The notes below the pieces were generated by a model. It worked only from the letters and a program-made list of their open reading frames with translations. It was not told where the DNA came from and searched no databases. Shown here piece by piece: positions 18,512 through 31,871 of a DNA stretch of 64,000 nucleotides. Made by a program: the position numbers and the translations under genes. This DNA comes from Acidimicrobiaceae bacterium (lineage in GTDB: Bacteria > Actinomycetota > Acidimicrobiia > Acidimicrobiales > Ilumatobacteraceae), in assembly GCA_020637295.1 (NCBI GenBank), contig JACJWF010000002.1, positions 186,001 to 250,000 of the forward strand, written 5' to 3'. Position 1 is the first letter of the stretch. Each line of letters opens with the position of its first letter.

Positions 18512-19642
18512 ATGGCCAAGAAAGCGGCGCCGCGCCGGGTGGTGCAGGGCGACCGCTCGCCGGTGCTCACCCCGGCGGGCATCGAGCAGTTCGAGATCGG
18601 CAGGGCCACGGAGGCGGCGCGGCTGGCCAAGGTCAGCGCCATCCGGGACGTGCTGCGCACGGCCGACAAGGAGGAGCTGGAGTCCGTGGCGCTGTGGCTC
18701 CAGGCCATCCTGGCGGGCACGTCCGCCGACGAGGTGGACGACGTGCGTGCGGCGATCGACATCGAGGACGACATCGTCTTCGGCGTCCCCCCGATGAGCC
18801 CCGACGACGAGCTGGTCGAGGGCTGGCAGGAGGCGGTCTACCCCTATCGCAACCTGCTGTCGCGCAAGACGTACGAGGCGCAGAAGTACCAGCTGCAGGT
18901 GGAGTTGCTGAAGCTCCAGGCATGGGTGAAGGAGAGCGGCAGCCGGCTGGTCATCCTGTTCGAGGGGCGTGACGCCGCCGGCAAGGGCGGCACGATCAAG
19001 CGGTTCATGGAGCACCTCAACCCCCGTGGCGCCCGCGTGGTGGCGCTGGAGAAGCCGACGGACCAGGAGCGCGGCCAGTGGTACTTCCAGCGGTACGTCC
19101 AACACCTGCCGACCGCCGGCGAGATCGTGCTGTTCGACCGCTCCTGGTACAACCGGGCCGGCGTGGAGCACGTGATGGGCTTCTGCACCGATGACGAGTA
19201 CGCCGAGTTCATGCGTCAGGCGCCCGAGTTCGAGGCCCATCTCGTCCGCAGCGGGGTGCACCTCGTGAAGCTGTGGTTCTCGGTCAGCCGGGCCGAGCAG
19301 CGGCGCCGCTTCGCCGAGCGCAAGAAGCACCCGCTGAAGCAGTGGAAGCTGTCGCCCATCGACCTGGCGTCACTGGACAAGTGGGACGACTACACCGCGG
19401 CGAAGGAAGCGATGTTCCTGCACACCGACACCACCGTCGCGCCCTGGACGCTGGTGAAGAGCGACTGCAAGAAGCGGGCCCGGTTGAACGCGCTGCGCTA
19501 CGTCCTGCACCGCATGCCCTACGCGAACAAGGACGCCGAGCGCATCGGGCCCGTGGACCCGCTGATCGTCGGCCGGGCCAGCGCCGTGGTGGAGCAGATC
19601 CAGCGGCGCAACGCCAAGCTGATCGGCCCGCACAGCGGCTGA
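18512..19642 (+). CDS. ppk2: polyphosphate kinase 2
   Basis: This P-loop kinase transfers phosphate between polyphosphate and nucleotides. The 376-residue protein has a 130-residue N-terminal extension with a basic start (MAKKAAPRR), then the PPK2 core: Walker A GRDAAGKGG (about residues 152-160), a lid with ERGQWYFQRYV, Walker B LFDRSWYNRAGVE, and the C-terminal SPIDLASLDKWDDYT segment. It has a single PPK2 domain, as in class I enzymes that mostly make GTP or ATP from polyphosphate. GACGGAGGG lies upstream of the ATG. It is convergent with the DUF2332 gene. Confidence 0.9.
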   Translation: MAKKAAPRRVVQGDRSPVLTPAGIEQFEIGRATEAARLAKVSAIRDVLRTADKEELESVALWLQAILAGTSADEVDDVRAAIDIEDDIVFGVPPMSPDDELVEGWQEAVYPYRNLLSRKTYEAQKYQLQVELLKLQAWVKESGSRLVILFEGRDAAGKGGTIKRFMEHLNPRGARVVALEKPTDQERGQWYFQRYVQHLPTAGEIVLFDRSWYNRAGVEHVMGFCTDDEYAEFMRQAPEFEAHLVRSGVHLVKLWFSVSRAEQRRRFAERKKHPLKQWKLSPIDLASLDKWDDYTAAKEAMFLHTDTTVAPWTLVKSDCKKRARLNALRYVLHRMPYANKDAERIGPVDPLIVGRASAVVEQIQRRNAKLIGPHSG

Positions 19643-19657
19643 CCGGCCCGCGGGCGA

Positions 19658-20728
19658 TCACCTGCCCGTCGCGGCCTCCCAGTGCAGCCAGTAGCCGTGG
19701 GGATGGGCCGTGCCCAACCGGTGGACACGGCGTTCCCCACCTCGCCACGTCGTCAGCGCCAGCACGCTGAGGTGCTCGGTCGCGGCGGTGGACGGGATCG
19801 GCAGGCCGGGTGTCTGGGCCGGGCTCTCCACCGACACCCACGAGAGGTCGACCTCGGTCGCCACACGGTCGAGCTCGGCGACGAATGCCCGCTGCCCGTC
19901 CTCCGGCAGGTAGGAGAGCGCCCATGAGGTGGTGACCACCGGGTGCCCGTGCGCTGCCGCCTCGCGCACCGCCGCGGACACCGTGGCGACGGCGTCGCCC
20001 TGGCGGATCTCCGGCGGGGCCGCCCGGGCCAGTTCGACCGCGGCCTCCAGGCGGTGGAACCGGTCTGCCTGGTCCGGCCAGCAGCAGGCCTCCAGCCAGC
20101 GCACCGCGTCGGCGTCGGTGACGTCGATGGGTTGGAGGTCGAGGCCGATGCCGGGCGCGTGCCGCGGCATTGCGGTCGGCAGCGGCACGGCCCCACGGAC
20201 GCTGCATGGCAGCACGACGGGCGACGGCCCGCCGACTGCGCCGCCGGGCTCGTACTCGTACCCGTAGCGGTGCCACAGCAGCGTCAGGCCGGCGCTGGTG
20301 CCCACGTCGACCTGGGTGATGGGGTGCCCGGTCTGTGCCGCCACCAGTCCGAACGCCGGCAGGAACAGGGCACAGCGCCCGATCTCGTTGGTCTGGGTGT
20401 GCCGGGTGGCCAGCAGCCCACGGATGGTCGGCCCTTCACGGTGGCAGAGGTCGCGGAACGCCGGCCACGGGTCGTCGGCCGCCGGGGTGTCCGTGAGGTT
20501 CGGGTAGTGGGCGGCCAGGTCCGGCGCGTGCCCCCGCAGCACCAGGTCGTGCACCGCGGCGAACAGCAGCACAGGGATGCCCTGCGACGGCGGCGCAGCG
20601 GCCAGGAGGCCGGCGACCTCCGGGTCGTCGGCGATCGCCGCGCTGAGGCGGGCGTACAACGGCGCCCTCGGCGCAGTGGTGACCGCGAACTCGCGGAACA
20701 TCTGCTGCAGTTCGGCCGTCTCGGTCAC
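19658..20728 (-). CDS. DUF2332-family protein
   Basis: The 356-residue protein fits DUF2332: FREFAV near the N-terminus, SPLYA-like APLYARL, HDLVLRG, a QTNEIGRCA segment, VDVGTSAGLTLLWHRYGYEYE (a methyltransferase-like glycine loop), VVTTSWALSYLPEDGQRAFV and the C-terminal GYWLHWE. The family has a Rossmann-like fold but no established activity. The GTG start at 20728 is chosen because the family begins there and the longer open frame upstream runs antisense to tyrS. It is divergent from tyrS with a 91-base gap. Confidence 0.8.
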   Translation of the reverse strand: MTETAELQQMFREFAVTTAPRAPLYARLSAAIADDPEVAGLLAAAPPSQGIPVLLFAAVHDLVLRGHAPDLAAHYPNLTDTPAADDPWPAFRDLCHREGPTIRGLLATRHTQTNEIGRCALFLPAFGLVAAQTGHPITQVDVGTSAGLTLLWHRYGYEYEPGGAVGGPSPVVLPCSVRGAVPLPTAMPRHAPGIGLDLQPIDVTDADAVRWLEACCWPDQADRFHRLEAAVELARAAPPEIRQGDAVATVSAAVREAAAHGHPVVTTSWALSYLPEDGQRAFVAELDRVATEVDLSWVSVESPAQTPGLPIPSTAATEHLSVLALTTWRGGERRVHRLGTAHPHGYWLHWEAATGR

Positions 20729-20819
20729 GCCGGCGAGGGTAGTGGGCGGCCCTGCGTGCACCGTGCGGCCGCGCAAACACGGTGGGTTCGCCGGCCCGAC
20801 CTGGCAACATGGTCGGCCT

Positions 20820-22094
20820 ATGGATCTGCTCGACGACCTTCGTGCACGCGGGCTGCTGCACGACAGCACCGACCTCGACGCCCTGCGGGCGCGCCTCGCT
20901 GCCGGGCCGATCGGGCTGTACATCGGCTTCGACCCCACCGCCGACAGCCTGCACGCCGGGCACCTCGTGGGGCAGCTGTTCATGCGCCGCTTCCAGATGG
21001 CCGGCCACCGCCCCTTCCCGCTGGCCGGTGGGGCGACGGGCATGATCGGCGACCCCGGTGGGCGCAGCGAGGAACGCAACCTGCTGGACGACGACACCCT
21101 GCGCCACAACGTCGAGTGCATCAAGGCCCAGCTCTCCCGCCTGCTGGACTTCTCACCCGGCCCCGCCCAGGCCACGCTGGTCAACAATGCCGACTGGACC
21201 GTGGGCGTGTCGATGCTGGAGTTCCTCCGCGACGTGGGCAAGCACTTCACCGTCAACCAGATGATCGCCAAGGACTCCGTGCGCAGCCGGATCGAGAGCG
21301 AGCACGGCATCAGCTACACCGAGTTCAGCTACATGCTCCTGCAGGCCAACGACTTCCGTCACCTGTACGAAGCCCACGGCGTGGAGCTCCAGGCCGGTGC
21401 CAGCGACCAGTGGGGCAACATCACGGCCGGAGTGGAGCTCATCCGCCGGCGGCTCGGCAAGCAGGCCTTCGCCGTCACGCACCCGCTGATGGTGAAGAGC
21501 GACGGCGCCAAGTTCGGCAAGTCGGTCGGTGGTGCGGTGTGGCTGGACCCGGCGCGCACCTCGCCGTACCAGTTCCGCCAGTTCTGGATGCAGACCGACG
21601 ACCAGATGGTCGCCACCTACCTCAAGATGCTGTCGCTGCGCCCGCTGGAGGCCGTCCTGGCCCTGGTGGCCGACCACGAGACGGCACCCGAGCGGCGGGC
21701 CGCCCAGCGTGCGCTGGCCGACGAGATGACGGCCCTGGTGCACGGCGCCGGGGCCGCTTCGGCGGCCGCAGAGGCTGCGGCAGTGCTGTTCGGCGGGGAT
21801 CCCACTGCGGCATCGGAGGACGCCCTGGAGATCGTGGCGGCCGAGGTGCCCTCCGTCGCCCTGCCCGCCTCGCTGGAGGGGGTGCGGGTCCACGAACTGC
21901 TCACCGCCGCCGGCGTCGCCAAGTCCAACAGCGAGGTCGCCCGCCTGCTGGCCCAGAAGGCTGTCCGGGCAGGAAATCGCGTCCTCGACGAGGACGGCCT
22001 GGTACACACATCAGACCTGCTCAGCGGTCGTTTCCTGCTGCTTCGGAAGGGGAAGCGGGACTTTGTCGTAGGAAATTTCTCTGCGGGAGGTTGA
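20820..22094 (+). CDS. tyrS: tyrosyl-tRNA synthetase
   Basis: This class I synthetase charges tRNA-Tyr. The 424-residue protein shows the HIGH-type motif HAGHL, the tyrosine-binding GFDPTADSLH and GGATGMIGDP regions, QWGNI, the KMSKS equivalent KFGKS, and a C-terminal S4-like domain (VRVHELLTAAGVAKSNSEVARLLAQKAV). The ATG follows GGCAACATGGTCGGCCT with no Shine-Dalgarno, and CAACAT nine bases upstream may be a weak -10. The stop codon overlaps the -35 hexamer of the rRNA promoter. Confidence 0.95.
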   Translation: MDLLDDLRARGLLHDSTDLDALRARLAAGPIGLYIGFDPTADSLHAGHLVGQLFMRRFQMAGHRPFPLAGGATGMIGDPGGRSEERNLLDDDTLRHNVECIKAQLSRLLDFSPGPAQATLVNNADWTVGVSMLEFLRDVGKHFTVNQMIAKDSVRSRIESEHGISYTEFSYMLLQANDFRHLYEAHGVELQAGASDQWGNITAGVELIRRRLGKQAFAVTHPLMVKSDGAKFGKSVGGAVWLDPARTSPYQFRQFWMQTDDQMVATYLKMLSLRPLEAVLALVADHETAPERRAAQRALADEMTALVHGAGAASAAAEAAAVLFGGDPTAASEDALEIVAAEVPSVALPASLEGVRVHELLTAAGVAKSNSEVARLLAQKAVRAGNRVLDEDGLVHTSDLLSGRFLLLRKGKRDFVVGNFSAGG

Positions 22095-22119
22095 TGCCCG
22101 CTCAGGGATGCGATAGCGT
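22091..22119 (+). promoter_or_regulatory. rRNA operon promoter
   Basis: TTGATG (22091-22096) and TAGCGT (22114-22119) are 17 bases apart. The -35 hexamer includes the tyrS stop codon. The start point would be at about 22126, giving a pre-16S leader of about 300 bases. Other promoters further down the leader cannot be excluded. Confidence 0.6.
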
Positions 22120-22429
22120 TGCATCTCGCTCCGGACGGGCCTCAAGCCCCGAAGGAGAGGCACCAACAGCCACTCACGGGTGGCCGAGTGCCCCGAGCGG
22201 AGGCCGCCACGGCGGGCTCCGGCTCCTTGAAAACGGAAGAGAAGACTGAACGCCAGTGCGGGCAGCAACGAGGTCGGCTCCGGTCGGCATCGGATGCTGT
22301 CTGTCAATTCAAAGTCCACGGTCCCAACCGTGGCAATATCAGTCAGATCTGGGTGCTACCAACGTGCGCTATTCCCGCACGATGCACCCGGCTCTACAAC
22401 CAATCGGTTCCGGCTCGTCCGGAACAGAT
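22120..22429 (+). other. pre-16S leader
   Basis: This stretch has no gene. It holds AAAACGGAAGAGAAGACT at 22230-22247, which is perfectly complementary over 18 bases to 24092-24109 in the 16S-23S spacer. The flanking GGCTCC/GGAGCC bases extend the helix, forming the RNase III-type processing stem around 16S rRNA. A small hairpin CCACGG-TCCCAA-CCGTGG is at 22316-22333. Short ORFs here are chance. Confidence 0.7.
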
Positions 22430-27315
<4,886 letters not shown>

Positions 27316-27397
27316 TCGTCTTTCAGAGACGTTCGTGTTCGCTATGAAGTACTTGAGCAATCGCGCACTGTTGCGCTTGCGTCTTGACAACAGATCT
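27316..27397 (+). other. 23S-5S spacer with 3' arm of 23S processing stem
   Basis: Bases 27325-27343 pair with 24240-24258 over 19 positions (14 Watson-Crick, 3 G-U, 2 mismatches), closing the 23S processing stem. Confidence 0.6.
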
Positions 27398-27514
<117 letters not shown>

Positions 27515-27523
27515 TTCGCAACA

Positions 27524-27559
27524 CTCGACGCCCCCTTCGGGGGGCGTCGAGGCATTTTT
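27524..27559 (+). terminator. intrinsic terminator of the rRNA operon
   Basis: A 12-base-pair perfect stem CTCGACGCCCCC / GGGGGCGTCGAG is closed by a TTCG tetraloop and followed by GCATTTTT. It is the only classical strong terminator noticed in the window. Confidence 0.93.
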
Positions 27560-27606
27560 CGGCCCGGTTCGCCGGCCGCCGGGGCGGGACCGGGGCCGTG
27601 ACGCCG

Positions 27607-27612
27607 TAGGAT
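27607..27612 (+). promoter_or_regulatory. -10 hexamer TAGGAT, probable leaderless promoter
   Basis: TAGGAT ends nine bases before the ATG at 27622 and lies about 50 bases behind the rRNA terminator. The gene therefore has its own promoter and no room for a ribosome binding site. Confidence 0.6.
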
Positions 27613-27621
27613 CGAGTCCCT

Positions 27622-29196
27622 ATGTCGCAGCCCAGCCCCCGCCCGCGCCGCACCGGATCCACGTCGCGACCGGCGTCCCCCTCGGGCAGCCCCTCGGGCA
27701 GCCGCCCTGGTGGCCGGGCCGGCTCGCGGGGCTCGTCGTCGGGTGGTCGAGGCGGAGCAGCGGGAGGTCGTGGCGGTGGTCGCTCCGGCTCCGGGGCCGG
27801 CCGCAGTTCGTCGGCTCGCAGCTCCGCCGATGGCGGTCGGGGCGATGCCGAGGGTGGTCGCCCTCGCCGCAGCAGTACCGGCGCTCCCGGCGCTCGGCAG
27901 GGTGCACCGCGTCCTGGTCGGGCCGCGCCGGGCCAGGGTTCGCGCCGTCCCCGCCCTGGCGGCGACGACCCCGCCGGCGCCTCGGGCCGCCCCACCGGTG
28001 CGCGCGGCCGGTCTGCCGGCGGCACCGGTCGACCCGGCGCCGATCGCCGCCCACGGTGGAACGACGACGCGGGCGACACGGGCGGCACTGGCGTTCGTCG
28101 CCGGCAGGGGCCGCCGCAGCGCGGCCCGCGGCGCAGTGATGACGGTGGCGAGTACCGCCCGTCCCGGTCGCGTGACGGCGGCGGTCCCCGTCGTGACGGT
28201 GCCGGCTCTGGGCGTGACGGCGGTGGTCCCCGCCGCGGTGGTGCGCCCGGTCGGCGGCGCGACCCCCGTGAGGACGCGGGCATCGATCGCCCCCGTCGCG
28301 ACCGCCGCGACGGCGAGCGCAGCGAGCGGGTGCCGCCGCGCCGCGCGGAGCGTCCCCGCACGGCGGCCGAGCAACGGGCCGCCGAGGTCAATGCCCGCCG
28401 GGCCCCACGCCCACCCCGCGACGAGCAGGACCTGCCGCCTCGCGAGCGCGAGCCCTGGGTCCGTGAAGAGTGGATCGACGAGGGCGAGGTCCGCGACGCC
28501 GCGGAGCGTGCTGCGGCCCGCGCCGGTGGCACCGAGCGTCCGGCCTCGCGGCGGCGCAAGGAGCCGGAGGTGGCGCCGGAGGTCGAGGGCGAGCTGTCGG
28601 CCCTGCTGCCGGCTGCTCGGGTCGCTCGTTACCAGGAGCGCTTGGCGTCGGCCGCCGAAGCCCTGGATCGGGGTCGCTATGGCGACGCCCGCCGGATGGT
28701 GCAGCCGGTGCTGCGCGACGTGCCGGACATCGCCTTCGCCCACGAGTTGGCTGGGTTGGCCTCGTACCGCCTGGGCCACTTCCGCAAGGCGGCGTCCGAG
28801 CTGGAAGAGGCCCGCCGCCTGGACGGCACCATCCGCCACCACGCCGTGCTGGCGGACTGCTACCGGGCCATGCGCCGGTACCACGAGGTGGAGACCCTGT
28901 GGGCGGAGCTGCGCGACGCCTCGCCCGAGCCGGCGCTGATGGCCGAAGGCCGCATCGTCGCGGCCGGGGCGCTGGCCGACCGGGGCGACCTCAGCGGTGC
29001 GCTCGAGGTGATGCGCAAGGCGATGGAGGTGCCCAAGCGGGTGCGCGACTACCACCTGCGCCAGTGGTACGTCGTCGGCGACCTGCTGGACCGCTCGGGC
29101 GACATCGTCACCGCCCGTCGCTGGTTCTCCCTGGTGGCCCAGGCGGACCCCGCGTTCGCCGACGTGGTGGACCGGCTGCGCTCACTCGGCCGCTGA
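27622..29196 (+). CDS. Arg/Gly-rich disordered protein with C-terminal TPR-like domain
   Basis: A 524-residue protein in two parts. Residues 1 to about 300 are low-complexity and strongly basic, rich in R, G, S, P and D with many RGG, GGR and RRDG units (GGRGGGRSGSGAGR; RDGGGPRRDGAG). They then become charged (AAEQRAAEVNARR, REREPWVREEW). Residues from about 330 to the end form a helical repeat domain of TPR type: RYQERLASAAEALDRGRYGDA, FAHELAGLASYRLGHFRKA, HHAVLADCYRAMRRYHEVETLWAEL and ALADRGDLSGALEVM. RGG tracts usually bind RNA or drive condensate formation. Its place directly after the rRNA operon makes an RNA-related role attractive, but this is inference. Proteins with similar C-termini are annotated only as hypothetical. 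Confidence 0.8.
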   Translation: MSQPSPRPRRTGSTSRPASPSGSPSGSRPGGRAGSRGSSSGGRGGAAGGRGGGRSGSGAGRSSSARSSADGGRGDAEGGRPRRSSTGAPGARQGAPRPGRAAPGQGSRRPRPGGDDPAGASGRPTGARGRSAGGTGRPGADRRPRWNDDAGDTGGTGVRRRQGPPQRGPRRSDDGGEYRPSRSRDGGGPRRDGAGSGRDGGGPRRGGAPGRRRDPREDAGIDRPRRDRRDGERSERVPPRRAERPRTAAEQRAAEVNARRAPRPPRDEQDLPPREREPWVREEWIDEGEVRDAAERAAARAGGTERPASRRRKEPEVAPEVEGELSALLPAARVARYQERLASAAEALDRGRYGDARRMVQPVLRDVPDIAFAHELAGLASYRLGHFRKAASELEEARRLDGTIRHHAVLADCYRAMRRYHEVETLWAELRDASPEPALMAEGRIVAAGALADRGDLSGALEVMRKAMEVPKRVRDYHLRQWYVVGDLLDRSGDIVTARRWFSLVAQADPAFADVVDRLRSLGR

Positions 29197-29337
29197 GGCG
29201 TTCCGGGCCCCGCCGCGCCTGCCGGTGACGGGCCGCCGGAAACCCTGTCGCACCCCTCCGGTACGGTGCGGGCAGCACTTCCCCCAGCACACCAACACCA
29301 CGCATCCGGCCGGTGGGCCGGGGACTGGGGCATTGTC

Positions 29338-29697
29338 ATGAACGTCGTCGTCCTGCAGGGCACGCTCAGCAGCGAACCGTCGCTGCGCACACTCGGGTCG
29401 GGCTCTCAGCTCGTCCAGTTGGAGGTCACCACCCGCGGGGAGGACGGCACCAGCTCGGTGCCGGTGGCCTGGTTCGATCCGCCGCAGCCGGTGACGCTGA
29501 CGGTCGGTACCGAGGTGGTGGTCGCCGGCGTGGTCCGTCGGCGGTTCTTCCGCACCGGTGGGGCCACCCAGAGCCGCACGGAGGTGGTGGCCGCGCAGGT
29601 GGTGCCGGCGTCGCGACGGGCCGCCGCCCGCCGGCTGGTCGCCCAGCAGGTGCAGCGGCTGGGCGGTGCCGAGGGCAGCACGGTACGCTCGGGTTGA
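29338..29697 (+). CDS. single-stranded DNA-binding-like OB-fold protein
   Basis: This 119-residue protein resembles the N-terminal OB fold of SSB: MNVVVLQGTLSSEP, LEVTTRGEDG, VPVAWFDPP, GTEVVVAGVVRRRFFRTGG and RTEVVAAQVVPA. It lacks the glycine-rich linker and acidic DDDIPF tail of the housekeeping SSB, so it is probably a paralogue with a narrower role. A TACGGT hexamer at 29262 may be its -10. An alternative GTG start at 29266 would add 24 residues that look unstructured, and the ATG fits the family start better. Confidence 0.75.
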   Translation: MNVVVLQGTLSSEPSLRTLGSGSQLVQLEVTTRGEDGTSSVPVAWFDPPQPVTLTVGTEVVVAGVVRRRFFRTGGATQSRTEVVAAQVVPASRRAAARRLVAQQVQRLGGAEGSTVRSG

Positions 29698-29744
29698 GCG
29701 GCCGCGACGCGCGGCCGACGGTCTCGTACGAGAGGTGCCAGGTC

Positions 29745-30632
29745 ATGAACAACGAGATGCTCGAGCGGGTGCGCAGCGGCGCAGGCTTCATCGCCGCGCT
29801 GGACCAGAGCGGTGGCAGCACTCCCAAGGCGCTGCGCCTCTACGGCATCGCCGAGAGCGAGTACGGCAACGACGAGCAGATGTTCGACCTGATCCATGGG
29901 ATGCGCAGCCGGATGATCACCAGCCCGGTGTTCAACGGCGACCGCATCCTCGGGGCCATCCTGTTCGAGGGCACGATGGACCGCGAGATCGACGGGCGCG
30001 GCAGCGCCGACTACCTGTGGGCCGTGAAGGGTGTCGTGCCCTTCCTCAAGGTGGACAAGGGCCTGGCCGACGAGGCCGATGGTGCGCAGGTGATGAAGCC
30101 GATGCCCGGCCTCGACACCCTGCTGGAGCGTGCGGTCGGCAAGGGCGTGTTCGGCACCAAGATGCGCTCGGTCATCAAGCTGGCCAACGCCGACGGTGTC
30201 GGTGCCGTGGTCGCTCAGCAGTTCGAGGTCGGCCGTCAGATCCTGGCCGCCGGCCTGGTGCCGATCATCGAGCCCGAGGTGGACATCAACAGCCCGGAGA
30301 AGGGCGAGGCAGAGGTGCTGCTGAAGGCCGCCATCCTGGCCGAACTGGACCGCCAGCCCGCCGACCAGCCGGTGATGCTGAAGCTCACCATCCCGTCGGT
30401 GGACGACTTCTACCTGGATCTCGTGCAGCACCCCAGCGTGCTGCGCGTGGTGGCACTGTCGGGTGGCTACACCAGGGAGGACGCCAACGCCCGCCTGGCC
30501 CGCAACCACGGGATGATCGCCAGCTTCTCGCGTGCGCTCACCGAGGGGCTCAGCGCCCAGCAGTCCGACGAGGAGTTCAACGCCATGCTGGATGCCGCGA
30601 TCGCCGGCATCTACGCGGCGTCCAACACCTGA
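29745..30632 (+). CDS. fda: fructose-bisphosphate aldolase class I
   Basis: This Schiff-base aldolase interconverts fructose 1,6-bisphosphate and triose phosphates. The 295-residue protein begins with MLERVRSGAGFIAALDQSGGSTPKAL, has GAILFEGTMD, VVPFLKVDKGL, IIEPEVDI, the KLTIPS strand with the catalytic lysine, and ALSGGYTREDA near the phosphate site. AGAGGTGCC stands before the ATG, and TACGCT at 29684-29689 is a candidate -10, giving a structured leader with GGCCGC/GCGGCC repeats. It is convergent with the DUF1015 gene. Confidence 0.9.
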   Translation: MNNEMLERVRSGAGFIAALDQSGGSTPKALRLYGIAESEYGNDEQMFDLIHGMRSRMITSPVFNGDRILGAILFEGTMDREIDGRGSADYLWAVKGVVPFLKVDKGLADEADGAQVMKPMPGLDTLLERAVGKGVFGTKMRSVIKLANADGVGAVVAQQFEVGRQILAAGLVPIIEPEVDINSPEKGEAEVLLKAAILAELDRQPADQPVMLKLTIPSVDDFYLDLVQHPSVLRVVALSGGYTREDANARLARNHGMIASFSRALTEGLSAQQSDEEFNAMLDAAIAGIYAASNT

Positions 30633-30635
30633 CGG

Positions 30636-31832
30636 TCAGCCCTCGAGGTCCAGCGGCCGGATCACCACACCGGTCCGCAGCTTGGGCGTGAAGAAGGTGG
30701 ACTTCGGCGGCATCAGCAGGCGCTCGTTCGCCGTACGGCGGATCTCGTCGATGGACGTCGGACGGATCAGCACGCCGCACCCGGCGCGCCCCGCAGCGAC
30801 GGCACGGACCGCATGGTCCACCCCGTGCTGGTAGCTGACGTCCACGTCGTGGCCCTCCAGCGCGTGCTCGAGGTAGGCGCCGTCCAGCGCGCGGACACCG
30901 TCGAAGGCCGCTGGACGGGGCGTGAGCCAGGCGCCGGTGCCGTCGGCGCGCACCAGGCACAGGGCGCCCCGCGCCACCACCTCACCGGCGAATGAGGCGT
31001 CCACGACGCCTGCCTCGGTGATGTCGAACGACGGTGCCAGCAGCGCCGTCATGTCGTCTGCCGAGATGCCGTGGTACAGGCGGTGGATGGCGTCGATCGA
31101 CAACTGCTCCTCCACCAGTTCGGCGACGTACGTCAGCGTCAACTCCGCCCCGGTGCCGCGCCCCAGGCGCTCGCGCACCTCGTCACGGAAGGTGCGGCTG
31201 ATGGCGTACCGGTGGTGCCCGTCGGCGATCAGCACCTGGTTGCCACCGACCGCGGCGGCGATGGCGGCCACCCGGGCCGGGTCGGCGACGCGTTCCACCG
31301 CGTGACGCACGCCCTGCTCGTCGGTGCACGCACCGACCGGCTCGCCAGGCTCGCGGAGCAGGTCGGTGAGGCCGGCGGTCAGCGACAGGCCCCAGACGGG
31401 GGAGAGGTTCGCCCCGGTGGATCGGGTGAGGTCCAGCCGGTCCGTCTTGGCCTTCGGCGTGGTGCGCTCGTGGGGCAGCACACCGCCGGCGCCCTCGTCC
31501 ACCACTTCCAGCCCACCCAGCACCCCGACCGTCTCGCGGGCCGCGCCGGTGGCATCGGTGAAGAACATCCGGTACAGCGTGAAGGTCGGTGCCGCGTCAC
31601 GGACGAGCGTCCCGTCCGCCACCCACGCGGCCAGGCGGGCGGCCGCGGCCTCGTAGCGGTCGGGGCCGTCCTGCTCGCGTGGCACGTCGATGGCGACGAT
31701 GTTGCGCGGGTGACGCGCCAGGAGGGCGTCCACGTCGGCGTCGGACAGGACGTCGTACGGTGGTGCGGCCACGTCGTCGAGCGGGAGCGTGGCGGCATAG
31801 CGGATGGCGGCGAAGGGTTCGAAACGAGGCAC
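30636..31832 (-). CDS. DUF1015-family protein
   Basis: The 398-residue protein matches DUF1015: FEPFAAIRYA at the start, the VAAPPYDVLS motif, HPRNIVAIDVP, LPHERTTPKAKTDRLDL, ADGHHRYAISRTF in the centre and PPKSTFFTPKLRTG-VVIRPL at the C-terminus. The family is cytosolic and its reaction is not established for this branch. In some other bacteria it sits beside serA/serC, which is not the case here. The GTG start at 31832 is chosen because VPRFEPF is the family's N-terminus and the longer frame runs antisense through the HAD gene. Confidence 0.85.
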   Translation of the reverse strand: MPRFEPFAAIRYAATLPLDDVAAPPYDVLSDADVDALLARHPRNIVAIDVPREQDGPDRYEAAAARLAAWVADGTLVRDAAPTFTLYRMFFTDATGAARETVGVLGGLEVVDEGAGGVLPHERTTPKAKTDRLDLTRSTGANLSPVWGLSLTAGLTDLLREPGEPVGACTDEQGVRHAVERVADPARVAAIAAAVGGNQVLIADGHHRYAISRTFRDEVRERLGRGTGAELTLTYVAELVEEQLSIDAIHRLYHGISADDMTALLAPSFDITEAGVVDASFAGEVVARGALCLVRADGTGAWLTPRPAAFDGVRALDGAYLEHALEGHDVDVSYQHGVDHAVRAVAAGRAGCGVLIRPTSIDEIRRTANERLLMPPKSTFFTPKLRTGVVIRPLDLEG

Positions 31833-31871
31833 CTGCACAGGTTGGCACCCCGCGTGCCAACATGGCCAACG

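Noticed and set aside
22120..22429. Structured rRNA leader considered as a riboswitch or T-box for tyrS or a downstream gene
   Set aside because: It lies after tyrS, has no T-box sequence, and its main helix pairs with the 16S-23S spacer, as expected for an rRNA processing stem.
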